Assembly (NCBI GenBank): GCA_030065615.1
Contig: JASJDR010000004.1
Location: 1-64,000, forward strand
Source of the DNA: Xenococcus sp. MO_188.B8
GTDB taxonomy: Bacteria; Cyanobacteriota; Cyanobacteriia; Cyanobacteriales; Xenococcaceae
DNA length: 64,000 nucleotides
Reading direction: 5' to 3'
The notes below the pieces were generated by a model. The model saw nothing but the letters and a program-made list of their open reading frames with translations. It was not told the DNA's origin and searched no databases. Of this stretch, positions 51,979 to 61,891 are shown one piece after another. Each line of letters opens with the position of its first letter. Position 1 is the first letter of the stretch. The translations under genes were made by a program, and so were the position numbers.

Positions 51979-52132
51979 TATCTTGCTATTGATCCCGAAT
52001 TTAGAACGGTTTTCGTTAAGAAATTTTGCTAATTGCTACAGAAAACTCAACATTCTGGTTCAGTAGTAATTTGAAGATACCGAATTCAGGATAATCTAGA
52101 TAAGGAATTATATTTAATTGTTTACAGATATT

Positions 52133-53152
52133 ATGACAGCTATAAATACTAATAATACTGAATTTTTCGCTCCTCCAGCCGACTCCCAAGAAAGAGTCAG
52201 TCAATTCATGAAACAGTTACAGGACGAAATTTGTGCTGGGTTAGAAGAATTGGATGGGGAAGGCAAATTTAGAGAAGATAGTTGGCAAAGAGAAGAAGGC
52301 GGTGGGGGCAGATCGCGGATTCTTAATGAAGGAGCATTACTAGAACAGGGTGGAGTCAATTTCTCTGAAGTTTGGGGCAGCCAGCTTCCTCCTTCCATTC
52401 TCAAACAACGCCCTGAAGCTGCAGGACATGGTTTCTACGCCACAGGGACATCAATGGTGCTTCATCCCCGTAGTCCCTATATCCCCACGGTACATCTTAA
52501 TTATCGCTATTTTGAAGCTGGCCCAGTTTGGTGGTTTGGTGGCGGCGCAGATTTAACGCCCTATTATGGTTTTACCGAAGATGCGAGCCATTTTCATAAG
52601 AGTTTTAAAGCAGCTTGTGACAAACATCATCAGGAATATTATCCAGTGTTCAAACGTTGGTGTGATGAATATTTCTATCTCAAACATCGTCAAGAAACAA
52701 GAGGGGTAGGCGGCTTATTTTTTGATTATCAAGACGGTAAAGGAAGTCTTTATCGCGGACCAAATCCTGATGGGATAGCAGGAACCTATAGCAAGAATTT
52801 ACCAGAATTAGAACCTCGGAATTGGGAAGATTTATTTAGCTTTATTCAAGATTGTGGTCGTACTTTTTTACCAGCCTATGTCCCGATCGCCCAAAAAAGA
52901 CGTAACCTAGAATATGGCGATCGTGAACGTAATTTCCAACTCTATCGTCGAGGACGTTATGTCGAGTTCAATCTTGTTTATGATCGAGGTACTATTTTTG
53001 GATTACAAACTAACGGACGCACCGAATCAATTTTAATGTCCTTGCCGCCTTTAGTCCGTTGGCAATATAGCTATTATCCTGAACCTAATACTCCTGAAGC
53101 AGAGCTCTATGATCTTTTCCTCAAGCCTCAAGATTGGGCTAATTGGCAATAG
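52133..53152 (+). CDS. hemF: Oxygen-dependent coproporphyrinogen III oxidase
   Basis: 339 residues from the ATG at 52133; an earlier TTG is unlikely. It makes protoporphyrinogen IX for haem and chlorophyll using O2. The motifs [40 protein letters not shown] and [20 protein letters not shown], and the end of the fold [33 protein letters not shown] are all intact. It is isolated; the gap after it (53153-53492) holds palindromic repeats but no gene. Confidence 0.97.
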   Translation: MTAINTNNTEFFAPPADSQERVSQFMKQLQDEICAGLEELDGEGKFREDSWQREEGGGGRSRILNEGALLEQGGVNFSEVWGSQLPPSILKQRPEAAGHGFYATGTSMVLHPRSPYIPTVHLNYRYFEAGPVWWFGGGADLTPYYGFTEDASHFHKSFKAACDKHHQEYYPVFKRWCDEYFYLKHRQETRGVGGLFFDYQDGKGSLYRGPNPDGIAGTYSKNLPELEPRNWEDLFSFIQDCGRTFLPAYVPIAQKRRNLEYGDRERNFQLYRRGRYVEFNLVYDRGTIFGLQTNGRTESILMSLPPLVRWQYSYYPEPNTPEAELYDLFLKPQDWANWQ

Positions 53153-53215
53153 AGAAGCAAGATGGGGAAGATAAGGTAGACAAGGGAAGGGAGACTAACA
53201 AAATACTCCCCCCTT

Positions 53216-53305
53216 CCCAGTGCTGACCAAGAGACGCCCTAAAGTATATGCGAAGCGGTATCCTTTAGGACTAGCTTCGCGTCGCGCGCCAAGAGATCGC
53301 CCCTA
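53216..53305. repeat. Palindromic repeat cluster of the 55.1-kb family
   Basis: Contains GCTGACCAAGAGACGC, then TGCGAAGCGGTATCCTTTAG and CTAGCTTCGCGTCGCG, ending GCGCCAAGAGATCGCC. The same segments recur at 55130-55270. Confidence 0.65.
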
Positions 53306-53492
53306 CCCATGATCTGTCATGAACATTGTTTAATTTGGTATTATAATTGCGATCGCCGATTTCTGAACTACTAGCGATCGCATTACCGCAAGAATCTACT
53401 TTGATTTCGACAACAAAAGACCTTTCCAGGTTATACCAATTTAAACTGGATAGCCGACAAATGAAGTAAGCTAGAAATAATTAAATAATGAT

Positions 53493-53993
53493 TCATCTTC
53501 TTTTTTGAGTGAACCAAGATTGCAGAAGTTGACGACATTCAGTTTCTGCTACACCGGCTAAAACCGCTAAATTATGATTGGAAGCAACACTATCAGGAAT
53601 ATTCATTACTGTACGAATTGCTCCAGTTTTGGGATCATCAACCCCATAAACTAATAAACCAATCCTCCCATGAATGATCGCTCCTGCACACATGGGACAA
53701 GGTTCTAAGGTTACATAGAGAGTACAATCATTCAGATGCCAATTCTGTTTGACTTGGCTAGCAGCTCGTAAAGCAATAATCTCGGCATGGGCAGTCGGAT
53801 CTTGATTTCTTTCTTTACTATTAATACCTTCAGCGATCGCATTACCGTAAGAGTCTACCATGATCGCGCCCACCGGAACATCCCCACCTTCCGCTGCTTG
53901 CTGTGCTAATTCCCTAGCTTTAGCCATCCATTGTTCATGAATTAAATATTCTTTAGCGGTTAATGAAAAGAGGAAATGCGACTGATTCTTCAC
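53493..53993 (-). CDS. tadA: tRNA adenosine(34) deaminase
   Basis: 166 residues. It converts A34 of tRNA-Arg to inosine. The zinc site and catalytic glutamate are visible in PTAHAEIIALRAA and TLEPCPMCAGAI, with PVGAIMVDSYGNAIAEGINS before them. The family length is about 160. The N-terminus may be some residues shorter than called, since KARELAQQAAEGGDVPVGAI starts near residue 25. No operon partner is evident. Confidence 0.95.
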   Translation of the reverse strand: MKNQSHFLFSLTAKEYLIHEQWMAKARELAQQAAEGGDVPVGAIMVDSYGNAIAEGINSKERNQDPTAHAEIIALRAASQVKQNWHLNDCTLYVTLEPCPMCAGAIIHGRIGLLVYGVDDPKTGAIRTVMNIPDSVASNHNLAVLAGVAETECRQLLQSWFTQKRR

Positions 53994-54092
53994 TGTTTCA
54001 GATACTAGAAAATTAACACTACAGATTAAAAACTTACTATAATAAGTTTCTGACCTTATTTTGCGATCTAGGATTTTTCCCTTCTGCTTTCT

Positions 54093-54725
54093 TCAAGATG
54101 CGATTACTTCTAATAGTTCGGTTGGTTCAACCGCCAAAAAATCTGGTTTATATTCTGCTAAAATTTCTTGAGAATTAAAACCCCAGCCAACAGCAATTAC
54201 GCCAATCCCACTTTTCCTGGCAGAGCGAATATCTCTAGTTTCGTCTCCAACATAGATAACGTCTGTTTTGTTTAGTTTATGTTTTCTGACAAGTTCGTTA
54301 ATGATGCGATGTTTGCCAAAAATATTAGTTCCAGAATATATAAAATCAAAAAGATAATCTAGGCCATTTTTTTGCAAAAAAGCTACCACATTTTCTTGAG
54401 CATTAGAAGTGACAATCCCCAGAACATAATCTCTACGCTTTAATTCTAGTAATACTGATTTAATTCCTGTAATGGGAGAAAGTTCGGTAATTTGTTGTCC
54501 TAATTCTTTTTGAACTCTTTTAACCAAGAAAGGAATCTTGAATAAGGATATTTCTGAGCGCTTAACTATTTCTTTAGAACTAAGATTTTTTAATAGTAAA
54601 AGTTCTTCTTCATTTATCGGTTGATAACCAAACTCAGACGATAAACTGTTGGTAATATCAACAACGGCTTGATATGTGTCGGCAATTGTACCATCAAAAT
54701 CAAAAACAATAACTTTATTTGTCAT
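54093..54725 (-). CDS. HAD-family hydrolase, phosphoglycolate-phosphatase-like
   Basis: 210 residues. The catalytic DxDGT motif is in KVIVFDFDGTIADTYQ, motif II in LGIVTSNAQENVV, and the C-terminal acidic motif in DVIYVGDETRDIRSARKSG. The alpha-helical cap of class I type lies between the first two. The typical substrate is a small phosphate ester; the actual one is unknown. Codon use resembles the neighbouring housekeeping genes. Confidence 0.93.
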   Translation of the reverse strand: MTNKVIVFDFDGTIADTYQAVVDITNSLSSEFGYQPINEEELLLLKNLSSKEIVKRSEISLFKIPFLVKRVQKELGQQITELSPITGIKSVLLELKRRDYVLGIVTSNAQENVVAFLQKNGLDYLFDFIYSGTNIFGKHRIINELVRKHKLNKTDVIYVGDETRDIRSARKSGIGVIAVGWGFNSQEILAEYKPDFLAVEPTELLEVIAS

Positions 54726-54970
54726 CTTCTTGGCAAGAATTTCAGTAGCAAACTAATTTAGTGAGCGACTAAATAATTATAATAGATTATTGCTCCTGAC
54801 TTCTATTCCAAAACTTTAGTTGTGAATGGGGACGTAGTTGAATAAGAATTATTTACTAGTTTCTTTAAGATACAAGTATTAGTTGATAGCGGTGCAAACC
54901 TAGCGAAGCTGGTGTTCGCCAAAGTCACACCGCAAAAACCAAGTTTGTTACAATCTCCTTAAATAATGTT

Positions 54971-55518
54971 TCTTACTCTTCTTCCTAGCGATTTTGTCGT
55001 TCTATCGAAAAGAGCTAACCATCTTTCTCACCATAGTCTGACCATTTCCCTACTCACTCCTAATTCTTTTGCTATTTGACGGTGATTTTGAGGTCACCGC
55101 AGCGGGCAGACCCCACGTTATCCTAAAGGATATGCGAAGCGGTATGCTTTAGCATATGCGCTTGCGCTTGCGAAGCTCTACCCGAAGGGTCTGCTCTACC
55201 CGAAGGGGCAGCGGTATCCTTTAGGACTACCTTCGGGGCGTGCCCTAAAGGACTAGCTGCGCGTCGCGGAGCGGTATCCTTATCCGAAGGGGTACCCTTT
55301 AGGGTTAGGGCGGCGAAAGACGCTTGCCCAGCTCCGTGTTCTGGGTTTATCCAGAGCACCGATCTGTTTACCCAGCTCCGTGTTCTGGGGACAAGCCCAG
55401 CTCCGTGTTCTGGGCACGCGGTGTAACGGTGACTTGTGCTATGGCGAGTCAGAATCTTTTCTAGTTCTTGCTGTTCATCATCTTCTAGCGTTAAAGGTTT
55501 GGGCACTAATCTTGGCAT
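54971..55518 (-). pseudogene. IS630-type transposase gene split by a repeat array
   Basis: On the minus strand, MPRLVPKPLTLEDDEQQELE followed by KILTRHSTSHR is the N-terminus of an IS630-like transposase (55518-55430). After about 330 bp of repeats the same gene resumes at about 55095 with QNHRQIAKELGVSREMVRLW, stop, ERWLALFDRTTKSLGRR. The helix-turn-helix region is thus separated and broken by a TGA. The catalytic domain is not present downstream. The surrounding gap 54726-56220 has no other gene; 55600-56220 is very AT-rich. Confidence 0.65.
55100..55432. repeat. Dense array of nested palindromic repeats
   Basis: Contains several copies of GCGAAGCGGTATCCTTTAGG-like, CTACCCGAAGGG and CCCTAAAGG segments, then three copies of GCCCAGCTCCGTGTTCTGGG or the same with ACCCAGC. 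The last unit also occurs near 13757 as TGCCCAGCTTCGTGCTCTGG. The block is GC-rich in AT-rich surroundings. Confidence 0.8.
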
Positions 55519-56220
55519 CTGCTCTATTCAAAAATCTTGTTTTTCTGGCCACTATTTACTCTTGTTTGACGATGACTGTAATCTAATTTAATGGTTGCTT
55601 TATCTAAGCCCACGTCCACTAGGGTTTATTAAGGAAAGATGAACGAGGAATTAGACATTAGGTATTAGAGAAAAAATATGTGTAATTAATTTTGTGTATT
55701 TACTTATGTAAATTGACTTAGAAGTACAGGTAAAAATATTTGCTGCCAGATAGATATAAAATTATCAACAAAGCAGAAAAATTGAGTAAAAAATTACTTT
55801 AAAAAAAATAAAATAAATAAATTACAACTAAAAAAACACGGTCACAAAACTGAAAACTCATCATATTTATAGCAACTAAAATATGACATCTAGAAATTTA
55901 TTTGGATGGCAAAAACTAGGTATTTTAAAGTATTACATAAATATTTTCTAGCAGCTTGATTTCTGATTATAAAATACTTGATAGTTACTTAGTATTTAAC
56001 AATTATTGAATATTAAATACATATTTTCTGTTTATAATATAAGTAGGAACACTAATAAACAATATTTTATTCAAGTAAGAGGATTTCTGAAAAGTCTCAG
56101 TTTACAAACACTTTAGTTCGATAAAGGAATAGGACTGATCACAGCATTTTTTAAGTACAAATCAATCCTTATGATGTCGCAAAAATCACTTCTCAGAGAT
56201 GCTCTAAGAAGGAGGGATTT

Positions 56221-56856
56221 ATGACTAATTTTATTAACGGCACTTCGGGTGACGATTCACTCATTGGTACTCATGGCAATGATATTATTAATGGTCTTAA
56301 TGGAAACGATACTCTCCGTGGTAGAGCTGGAGCCGATATTCTGCTCGGTGGAGCAGGGCATGATAATTTAGTCGGGGGTCGGGGTCGCGATACTCTTCGT
56401 GGCGGAGCTGGAGCCGATATTCTGCTCGGTGGAGCAGGGCATGATAGTTTAGTCGGGGGTCGGGGTCGCGATGCTATTCATGGCGGAGCTGGAGCCGATA
56501 TTCTGTTTGGTGGCCCAGGGCATGATAGTTTAGTCGGGGGTCGGGGTCGCGATGCTATTCATGGCGGAGCTGGAGCCGATATTCTAGTTGGCGGCAAGGG
56601 TCTTGATAGTCTAACTGGAGGAGCAGGAAGAGATCAGTTTAACCTAGTATCAGGTTTAACTGCTGACCGGGACATTATTCAAGATTATCAAAATGGTTTG
56701 GATCGACTTGGACTAACTGGTAGTTTGACTTTTGGCAGTCTTGATATTAGGCAAAATGGGACAGATACCGACATTATTGAAATTGCTACCCATCAAACCC
56801 TAGCTACTCTCATTGATGTAGATGCCTTAACTATTGACAATCATGATTTTGTATAG
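56221..56856 (+). CDS. RTX (haemolysin-type calcium-binding) repeat protein
   Basis: 211 residues. Starts NFINGTSGDDSLIGTHGNDI, then nonapeptides of GGxGxDxLx form fill residues 5-140, and a C-terminal part RDIIQDYQNGLDRLGLTGSL looks like an RTX-protein secretion end. In this family calcium binding folds the beta-roll after type I export. No signal peptide and no enzymatic domain are visible. AAGGAGGG lies close before the ATG. It may be a small secreted or surface protein. Confidence 0.9.
   Translation: MTNFINGTSGDDSLIGTHGNDIINGLNGNDTLRGRAGADILLGGAGHDNLVGGRGRDTLRGGAGADILLGGAGHDSLVGGRGRDAIHGGAGADILFGGPGHDSLVGGRGRDAIHGGAGADILVGGKGLDSLTGGAGRDQFNLVSGLTADRDIIQDYQNGLDRLGLTGSLTFGSLDIRQNGTDTDIIEIATHQTLATLIDVDALTIDNHDFV
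56320..56595 (+). repeat. 81-bp tandem repeats within the RTX gene
   Basis: Three full units start at 56320, 56401 and 56482, and a fourth partial one at 56563. Each encodes 27 residues, three nonapeptides. Units are nearly identical at the DNA level, pointing to recent expansion. Confidence 0.9.
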
Positions 56857-56893
56857 TTTGGATTCCAAGGAAATATGTAAACTTTAGTAGGTG

Positions 56894-56924
56894 AAGGCGA
56901 TCAGAATTCTAAGATCGCCTTTTG
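56894..56924 (+). terminator. Rho-independent terminator of the RTX gene
   Basis: AAGGCGATC (56894-56902) pairs with GATCGCCTT (56913-56921), followed by TTTT. It lies 38 bp after the stop. The rest of the gap to 57190 is AT-rich without a gene. Confidence 0.8.
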
Positions 56925-57190
56925 CTAACTAACCTAACTATGAATAAAAGTTAAAAGCCTCTAAAATTCTCTCTTCAGATAAGCGACATTTAAAATATTA
57001 AAATACTGCAAAGTGACATCTAATATGTTAAAAAATAAGGATTAACTTTTGAAGATTTTTAATTAATGTTAAATATATAAAAGCTATATATTAATCATTT
57101 GAGAATCATTTGCCTTCGGCGACACTCGCTTGTTAGGATGACAAATAATTAGTTACTGTACAGTCTTTGTTAACAAATTATTGTCGTTAT

Positions 57191-57559
57191 TTAACGATAG
57201 TAAGTAACACCGCGATATTTTAATTTAATTTTCTGCTTTTGTTTTAAAGCTTGGAGTTGTTCGATTTGTAAAGTCACATCCCAACAACGATCAAGTTTTT
57301 CTAAATCTTCTACATGCCAACAATTTTCGATAAATTTCCTTTTATGGTTATACCAAAAAGTAATGGGATCGAAGACTGGTTTTGATTCAGGCTTACTAAA
57401 GAGTTGTGTGAGATATTTTAACCAAGGAAATTGAGGATTTATTCTTTCTTTAAGCGAGTTTCCCCGATAAACAATATCTTTGTTGCCAATAACTGTTTCT
57501 GGGGTGGCAAGTTTCGGGTTTTTATCACTATATTGAACTCCCCGATAAGTTAGTTTCAT
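57191..57559 (-). CDS. DUF4278 domain protein
   Basis: 122 residues from the ATG at 57557-57559. MKLTYRGVQY is the DUF4278 signature (short cyanobacterial beta strand motif), repeated as DIVYRGNSLK and as IKLKYRGVTYYR at the very C-terminus. A middle region, WYNHKRKFIENCWHVEDLEK, is charged. The function is unknown. It has no visible operon partner. Confidence 0.85.
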   Translation of the reverse strand: MKLTYRGVQYSDKNPKLATPETVIGNKDIVYRGNSLKERINPQFPWLKYLTQLFSKPESKPVFDPITFWYNHKRKFIENCWHVEDLEKLDRCWDVTLQIEQLQALKQKQKIKLKYRGVTYYR

Positions 57560-57734
57560 CGATATCACCTCTGTTACTCTATCATTATGAGGCGCGTTCC
57601 TTCAGGATTTTCCAATAGTTCCTTACTTCCGTCTTTTCTAGATTGATCTACAGAAAAGATGAACGATTTATTAATCCTATTTTTATCATAATCGATAATT
57701 ATAAATGGGAAGGCTAGTTTGATAAGTATCAATA

Positions 57735-57749
57735 TGTATACTGTATACA
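57735..57749. promoter_or_regulatory. GntR-type operator, distal copy
   Basis: TGTATACTGTATACA is a perfect 7-1-7 palindrome, about 390 bp before the GntR gene. The gap 57560-58137 between DUF4278 and GntR genes holds this and the second copy; a 70-codon frame at 57890-58102 is not convincing. Confidence 0.7.
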
Positions 57750-58059
57750 ATCTTCTGAAGAAGCACTAGTTACTGGTTATCTTAGAAATTCCTAGAAAAT
57801 TTACCATCTAGCCAAACTGAAACTTTGATTTCAGCAATGAAAAATTGACAGTTCGTAATTATTAATCATCCATCATCAACTCTTAAAATATGTCTTATTA
57901 CAGATTGTCCTTAACTACGAAGAAGGCTCAGAATATTCTATTCCTGATGGTGACAATACCTCTTTCAGCATTGATAATTCATAATTTAAAAGAAGTTGTT
58001 AAAGATTTAGCAGAACAACTAGAACTAGACTATAAAAGCTTCATTAAATTGATTTTTAA

Positions 58060-58074
58060 TGTATACTGTATACG
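58060..58074. promoter_or_regulatory. GntR-type operator, proximal copy
   Basis: TGTATACTGTATACG repeats the distal palindrome with one terminal change. It lies 63 bp before the GntR ATG, suited for autoregulation. Confidence 0.75.
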
Positions 58075-58137
58075 TAAAATTGACAATATTATTTTTAATT
58101 AAAAACTTAGTCCTATCGCTAAGTTTGAGTTCTGCCT

Positions 58138-58884
58138 ATGATTGCTATTCAACGAAGTAAGTCCCTAAGAGAGCAAGTTTATCAAGCTCTGAGGCAAATT
58201 ATTCTTAGAGGAGATTTAGCTTCGGGAGAGCGGATAGTTGAGACTAAATTAGCTAAACAATTAAACGTTAGTCGTACTCCGATTCGCGAAGCGATTGGGC
58301 AACTGCAACGAGAAAAATTAATCGTCTCTAATCCTAATGGTGGTTTTAGAGTGGCTACCATGTCGATCAAAGATGCGATGCAACTTTACGATTGTCGAAT
58401 CGCTTTAGAACAAGTGTCGGTAGCAGGTGCTTGTGAGCTGGTTAATTCTCAGCATCTAGAACAATTAGAACAATGTATAGTTTCGGCAGAAGAGATAGCA
58501 GAATCTAACACAGGTAAAGCGAATAGTTTTGAGTTATTGGAACTAGACTATCAATTTCATCACCTAATAGCAGAAATTGCTGACAACCAATGGTTATTAG
58601 CTTTATTAGAACAGGTTTTCGACAAAATGGCTTTGTTGCGAGTTCAAACTACGCAACATAATCCTCAAGTATTGCAAATTCGCTTAGAACATCGTCAAAT
58701 TTTTGAGGCGATCGCCAATAAAAACGCGGATTTAGCTAGACAATCTATTGAGCAGCATTTAACTGCGAGTAAAGCCAGAGTTGTTGGCGAGATGGAAATT
58801 ATGAAGAATCAAGAAACTAACCAAAAAAATACCCTCTCTTTGACAGAGAGGGAAATCAAGGGGGATCACAAACCCCAAAATTAA
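58138..58884 (+). CDS. GntR-family regulator (FadR/FCD type)
   Basis: 248 residues. The winged helix is SLREQVYQALRQIILRGDLA, SGERIVETKLAKQLNVSRTP, IREAIGQLQREKLI. The FCD ligand-binding domain has AMQLYDCRIALEQVSVAGAC, the DYQFHHLIAEIADN metal-binding segment and LEHRQIFEAIANKNADLARQ. Family members bind small organic acids. It is convergent with rbcS; the two palindromes upstream are likely its own operators. Confidence 0.93.
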   Translation: MIAIQRSKSLREQVYQALRQIILRGDLASGERIVETKLAKQLNVSRTPIREAIGQLQREKLIVSNPNGGFRVATMSIKDAMQLYDCRIALEQVSVAGACELVNSQHLEQLEQCIVSAEEIAESNTGKANSFELLELDYQFHHLIAEIADNQWLLALLEQVFDKMALLRVQTTQHNPQVLQIRLEHRQIFEAIANKNADLARQSIEQHLTASKARVVGEMEIMKNQETNQKNTLSLTEREIKGDHKPQN

Positions 58885-58897
58885 CTTCAATTACAAT

Positions 58898-59233
58898 TTA
58901 GTAACGGCTAGCACCAGGCTTATAAACGATGAAGCTAACAGTTTGACATTGTCTAAGATTGTCAAAACCAACTACGCGAATATAGCAGTCAGAATATTCG
59001 GAACGGCATTCGCGAACTTCTGCTAATACTTCCTGTGCACTACGGCAAGAGAACAGAGGAAGTTTCCACAAAGTCCAGTGGTGAAGCTCAGGAGTAGGAT
59101 CTTTTTCAAACTCAACTCCAGGAATATAACCTTGCTCCAACATATATTCAATTTGTCGAGAAATTTGTTGGTCAGTTAGAGGGGGTAAGTAAGAAAGGGT
59201 TTCGTAACGGCGCTCTTTAGGTAATGTTTTCAT
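58898..59233 (-). CDS. rbcS: RuBisCO small subunit
   Basis: 111 residues, normal for cyanobacteria. It caps the form IB holoenzyme. The motifs [49 protein letters not shown] and [20 protein letters not shown] are canonical. It is the last gene in the rbcLXS transcription unit, 12 bp downstream of rbcX. Confidence 0.98.
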   Translation of the reverse strand: MKTLPKERRYETLSYLPPLTDQQISRQIEYMLEQGYIPGVEFEKDPTPELHHWTLWKLPLFSCRSAQEVLAEVRECRSEYSDCYIRVVGFDNLRQCQTVSFIVYKPGASRY

Positions 59234-59245
59234 GTGATTTATACT

Positions 59246-59653
59246 TTACTTGTTTTCGTCAGAATATTCATTGGCATCTACACCAGGCTCGGCATTATCT
59301 GCTGGCGAAGAAGATTGAGTAAGACGTTCCAAAAGATGTCGACGATGAGCTAAGTTTGCTTGCTTAATTGAAGTACTAACCATTTCTGGTAAATATTCCA
59401 AGACCTGTTCAGCTAAATTGTCGCGGACTGTTAAAATCCGCATGACTAATTTTTTCCCTTCAGTTTCTGACATCAACCCCTCAATATAGCTTTCACCATC
59501 TTGAAGTTTACCATCAGAAGAATATTGTCTGAGCCAGATAGCTTCTCCAGGGTTGGTTTCTGTCAGTTGGGCAATAATCACCTTTACTGCTTGATAGGTT
59601 AGATAATCTTGCAGAGCTTTAGCTGTATCTTGCGCGATTTTCTTGGAATTCAT
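59246..59653 (-). CDS. rbcX: RuBisCO assembly chaperone RbcX
   Basis: 135 residues. It binds the RbcL C-terminal peptide while the large subunits assemble. The start KIAQDTAKALQDYLTYQAVK, VIIAQLTETNPGEAIWLR, then GESYIEGLM and VRMIL-like KLVMRILTVRDNLAEQVLEY are typical. The acidic, variable C-terminus is normal. It lies between rbcL and rbcS. The 133-bp rbcL-rbcX spacer contains a repeated CAGTTATCAGTTA motif. Confidence 0.96.
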   Translation of the reverse strand: MNSKKIAQDTAKALQDYLTYQAVKVIIAQLTETNPGEAIWLRQYSSDGKLQDGESYIEGLMSETEGKKLVMRILTVRDNLAEQVLEYLPEMVSTSIKQANLAHRRHLLERLTQSSSPADNAEPGVDANEYSDENK

Positions 59654-59786
59654 CTTATTCAGTTATCAGTTACCAGTTATCAGTTGTCAGTTTTTTAAAT
59701 CTTTAGTTACTAAACTAAGAGTTAAATCTCTTTGATTATCACTGTTGATTCCACTGCTTACTGTTTACTGATAACTGTCGACTGTT

Positions 59787-61205
59787 TTAGAGAGTATCCA
59801 TTGCTTCGAACTCGAAGGTAATTTCTTTCCAAAGTTCACAAGCAGCAGCTAATTCAGGAGACCAACGGCAAGCTTCGCGGATCACATCGTTACCTTCACG
59901 AGCTAGGTTACGACCTTCGTTACGGGCTTGAACACAAGCTTCAAGGGCCACACGGTTAGCTGTTGCACCAGGAGCATTACCCCAGGGGTGACCAAGAGTA
60001 CCACCACCAAATTGTAAGCAAGAGTCGTCACCAAAGATTTCAACTAATGCAGGCATATGCCAAACATGGATACCACCAGAAGCAACTGGCATAGTTCCAC
60101 CCATGGAAGCATAGTCTTGAGTGAAGAAAATACCGCGAGAACGATCTTCTTCGACGTAGTCTTCACGCATTAAGTCAACGAATCCCATAGTGATGCCGCG
60201 CTCACCCTCTAATTTACCGACAACAGTACCAGAGTGTAAGTGGTCACCACCAGATAGACGTAAGCATTTAGCTAGAACACGGAAGTGGATACCATGATTT
60301 CTTTGACGGTCGATTACTGCATGCATTGCACGGTGAATGTGGAGTAATAAACCGTTATCACGACAATATTTAGATAGAGTAGTGTTCGCAGTGAAACCAC
60401 CAGTTAAGAAGTCATGCATGATAATGGGAGTGCCGATTTCTTTGGCGAATTCAGCACGTTTGAGCATTTCTTCACAAGTACCAGCAGTAACATTAAGGTA
60501 GTGACCTTTGATTTCGTTAGTTTCTGCTTGGGATTTTTCGATCGCCTCTTGAACGAAGAGGAAGCGATCACGCCAGCGCATGAAAGGCTGAGAGTTAATG
60601 TTTTCGTCGTCTTTAGTAAAGTCAAGACCACCACGAAGACATTCATAAACTGCACGACCGTAGTTTTTGGCGGATAAACCTAGTTTGGGTTTAATGGTAC
60701 AACCAAGTAAAGGACGACCGTATTTGTTTAGTTTGTCACGCTCAACAGTAATACCGTGGGGAGGCCCAGGGAAAGTCTTGATTAGAGCAACTGGGAAACG
60801 AATATCTTCTAAACGTAACGCACGTAAGGCTTTAAATCCGAATACATTACCAACCAGAGAAGTTAAGACATTAGTAACAGAACCTTCTTCAAATAGATCT
60901 AAAGGATAAGCTACAAAACAGAAATACTGATTGTCTTCTCCAGGTACGGGCTCAACGTCATAGCAACGACCTTTATAACGGTCTAGGTCTGTGAGGTTAT
61001 CAGTCCAGACAGTAGTCCAAGTACCAGTAGAAGATTCAGCTGCAACTGCTGCACCAGCCTCTTCAGCAGGAACTCCAGGTTGAGGAGTCATGCGAAAACA
61101 AGCTAACAAGTCGGTATCTTTGGGTGTGTAGTCAGGAGTGTAGTAGGTAAGGCGATAATCCTTGACCCCTGCTTCAAACCCTGCGGATGATTTGGTTTGT
61201 ACCAT
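59787..61205 (-). CDS. rbcL: RuBisCO large subunit, form IB
   Basis: 472 residues. It fixes CO2 onto ribulose bisphosphate. The N-terminus [20 protein letters not shown], active-site loop [20 protein letters not shown] with the carbamylated lysine, [20 protein letters not shown], and loop 6 GTVVGKLEG are intact. GGAGG is seen before the ATG. In the leader, AGAGTC (61254-61259) pairs with GACTCT (61274-61279), a possible 5' hairpin. Confidence 0.99.
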   Translation of the reverse strand: MVQTKSSAGFEAGVKDYRLTYYTPDYTPKDTDLLACFRMTPQPGVPAEEAGAAVAAESSTGTWTTVWTDNLTDLDRYKGRCYDVEPVPGEDNQYFCFVAYPLDLFEEGSVTNVLTSLVGNVFGFKALRALRLEDIRFPVALIKTFPGPPHGITVERDKLNKYGRPLLGCTIKPKLGLSAKNYGRAVYECLRGGLDFTKDDENINSQPFMRWRDRFLFVQEAIEKSQAETNEIKGHYLNVTAGTCEEMLKRAEFAKEIGTPIIMHDFLTGGFTANTTLSKYCRDNGLLLHIHRAMHAVIDRQRNHGIHFRVLAKCLRLSGGDHLHSGTVVGKLEGERGITMGFVDLMREDYVEEDRSRGIFFTQDYASMGGTMPVASGGIHVWHMPALVEIFGDDSCLQFGGGTLGHPWGNAPGATANRVALEACVQARNEGRNLAREGNDVIREACRWSPELAAACELWKEITFEFEAMDTL

Positions 61206-61891
61206 TTAGTTTAATCCCTCCATAAACAATATGTTTAGTGTTTTCTCTCTTTTAGAGTCTCAATATACGTAAGGACTCTATACCTACTGGGAAGAAAAAT
61301 CTTTAAAAGATTACTTTAACTAGCGTCAATTGTAAGTCGCTAAGTCATGTATGACTAATTTTCTTTTTCAGTTTTTAATCTTATCATATGCTTGAGATCA
61401 AAAAATATTTTTTAGCTATTTTTTTGTCAAAATATGATTGCAATTATTTTTATGATTGATTATTTTAGCTAATACTTAATATTCCTTCATGTTCAAGGTT
61501 GTTTGCTATCAAGAAATAAGGCAATCTTGATAGATAAGTTGCCAATATCTCTTTGATTAAGTTAGTCCGAAGATTCAGCCAATTATTTTTGTTGCAATGT
61601 GCACTTCAAAATGATTACATTTTATTTTTGTCGGGAGTATAGTTCAGATAAATAATCCTAATTATTCGGAGAAGATGTTACCAGTTAATGCCTAAGTACT
61701 TTTGCTTATTGACTGTAAATAAATAGCAAAACCTACAAGCTTTTGACTTATAGGCTATAAAAAAATCTATTTAATAGATAGATGATTAAATAATTTCTAT
61801 TGCTGATAAACTGATCGAGAAAGTTTTAAACTGTTATTTTATCGAGTAAGCTTAGACAATATATTGCTAGAATTTTTCTTTTTAAATTGGT
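61206..61891 (-). promoter_or_regulatory. rbcL upstream region
   Basis: This 686-bp AT-rich stretch between ccmN and rbcL carries no gene on either strand. It should hold the main rbcL promoter, as its size is typical for cyanobacterial rbc operons. Apart from the leader hairpin, no operator can be named with confidence. Confidence 0.6.

Noticed and set aside
55100-55432. Possible CRISPR array from regular GCCCAGCTCC repeats
   Set aside because: Only three units, irregular spacing, and intervening sequence is itself repetitive.
57890-58102. 70-codon frame before the GntR gene
   Set aside because: Overlaps the proximal operator, lacks a convincing family; may be leader sequence. Not excluded completely.
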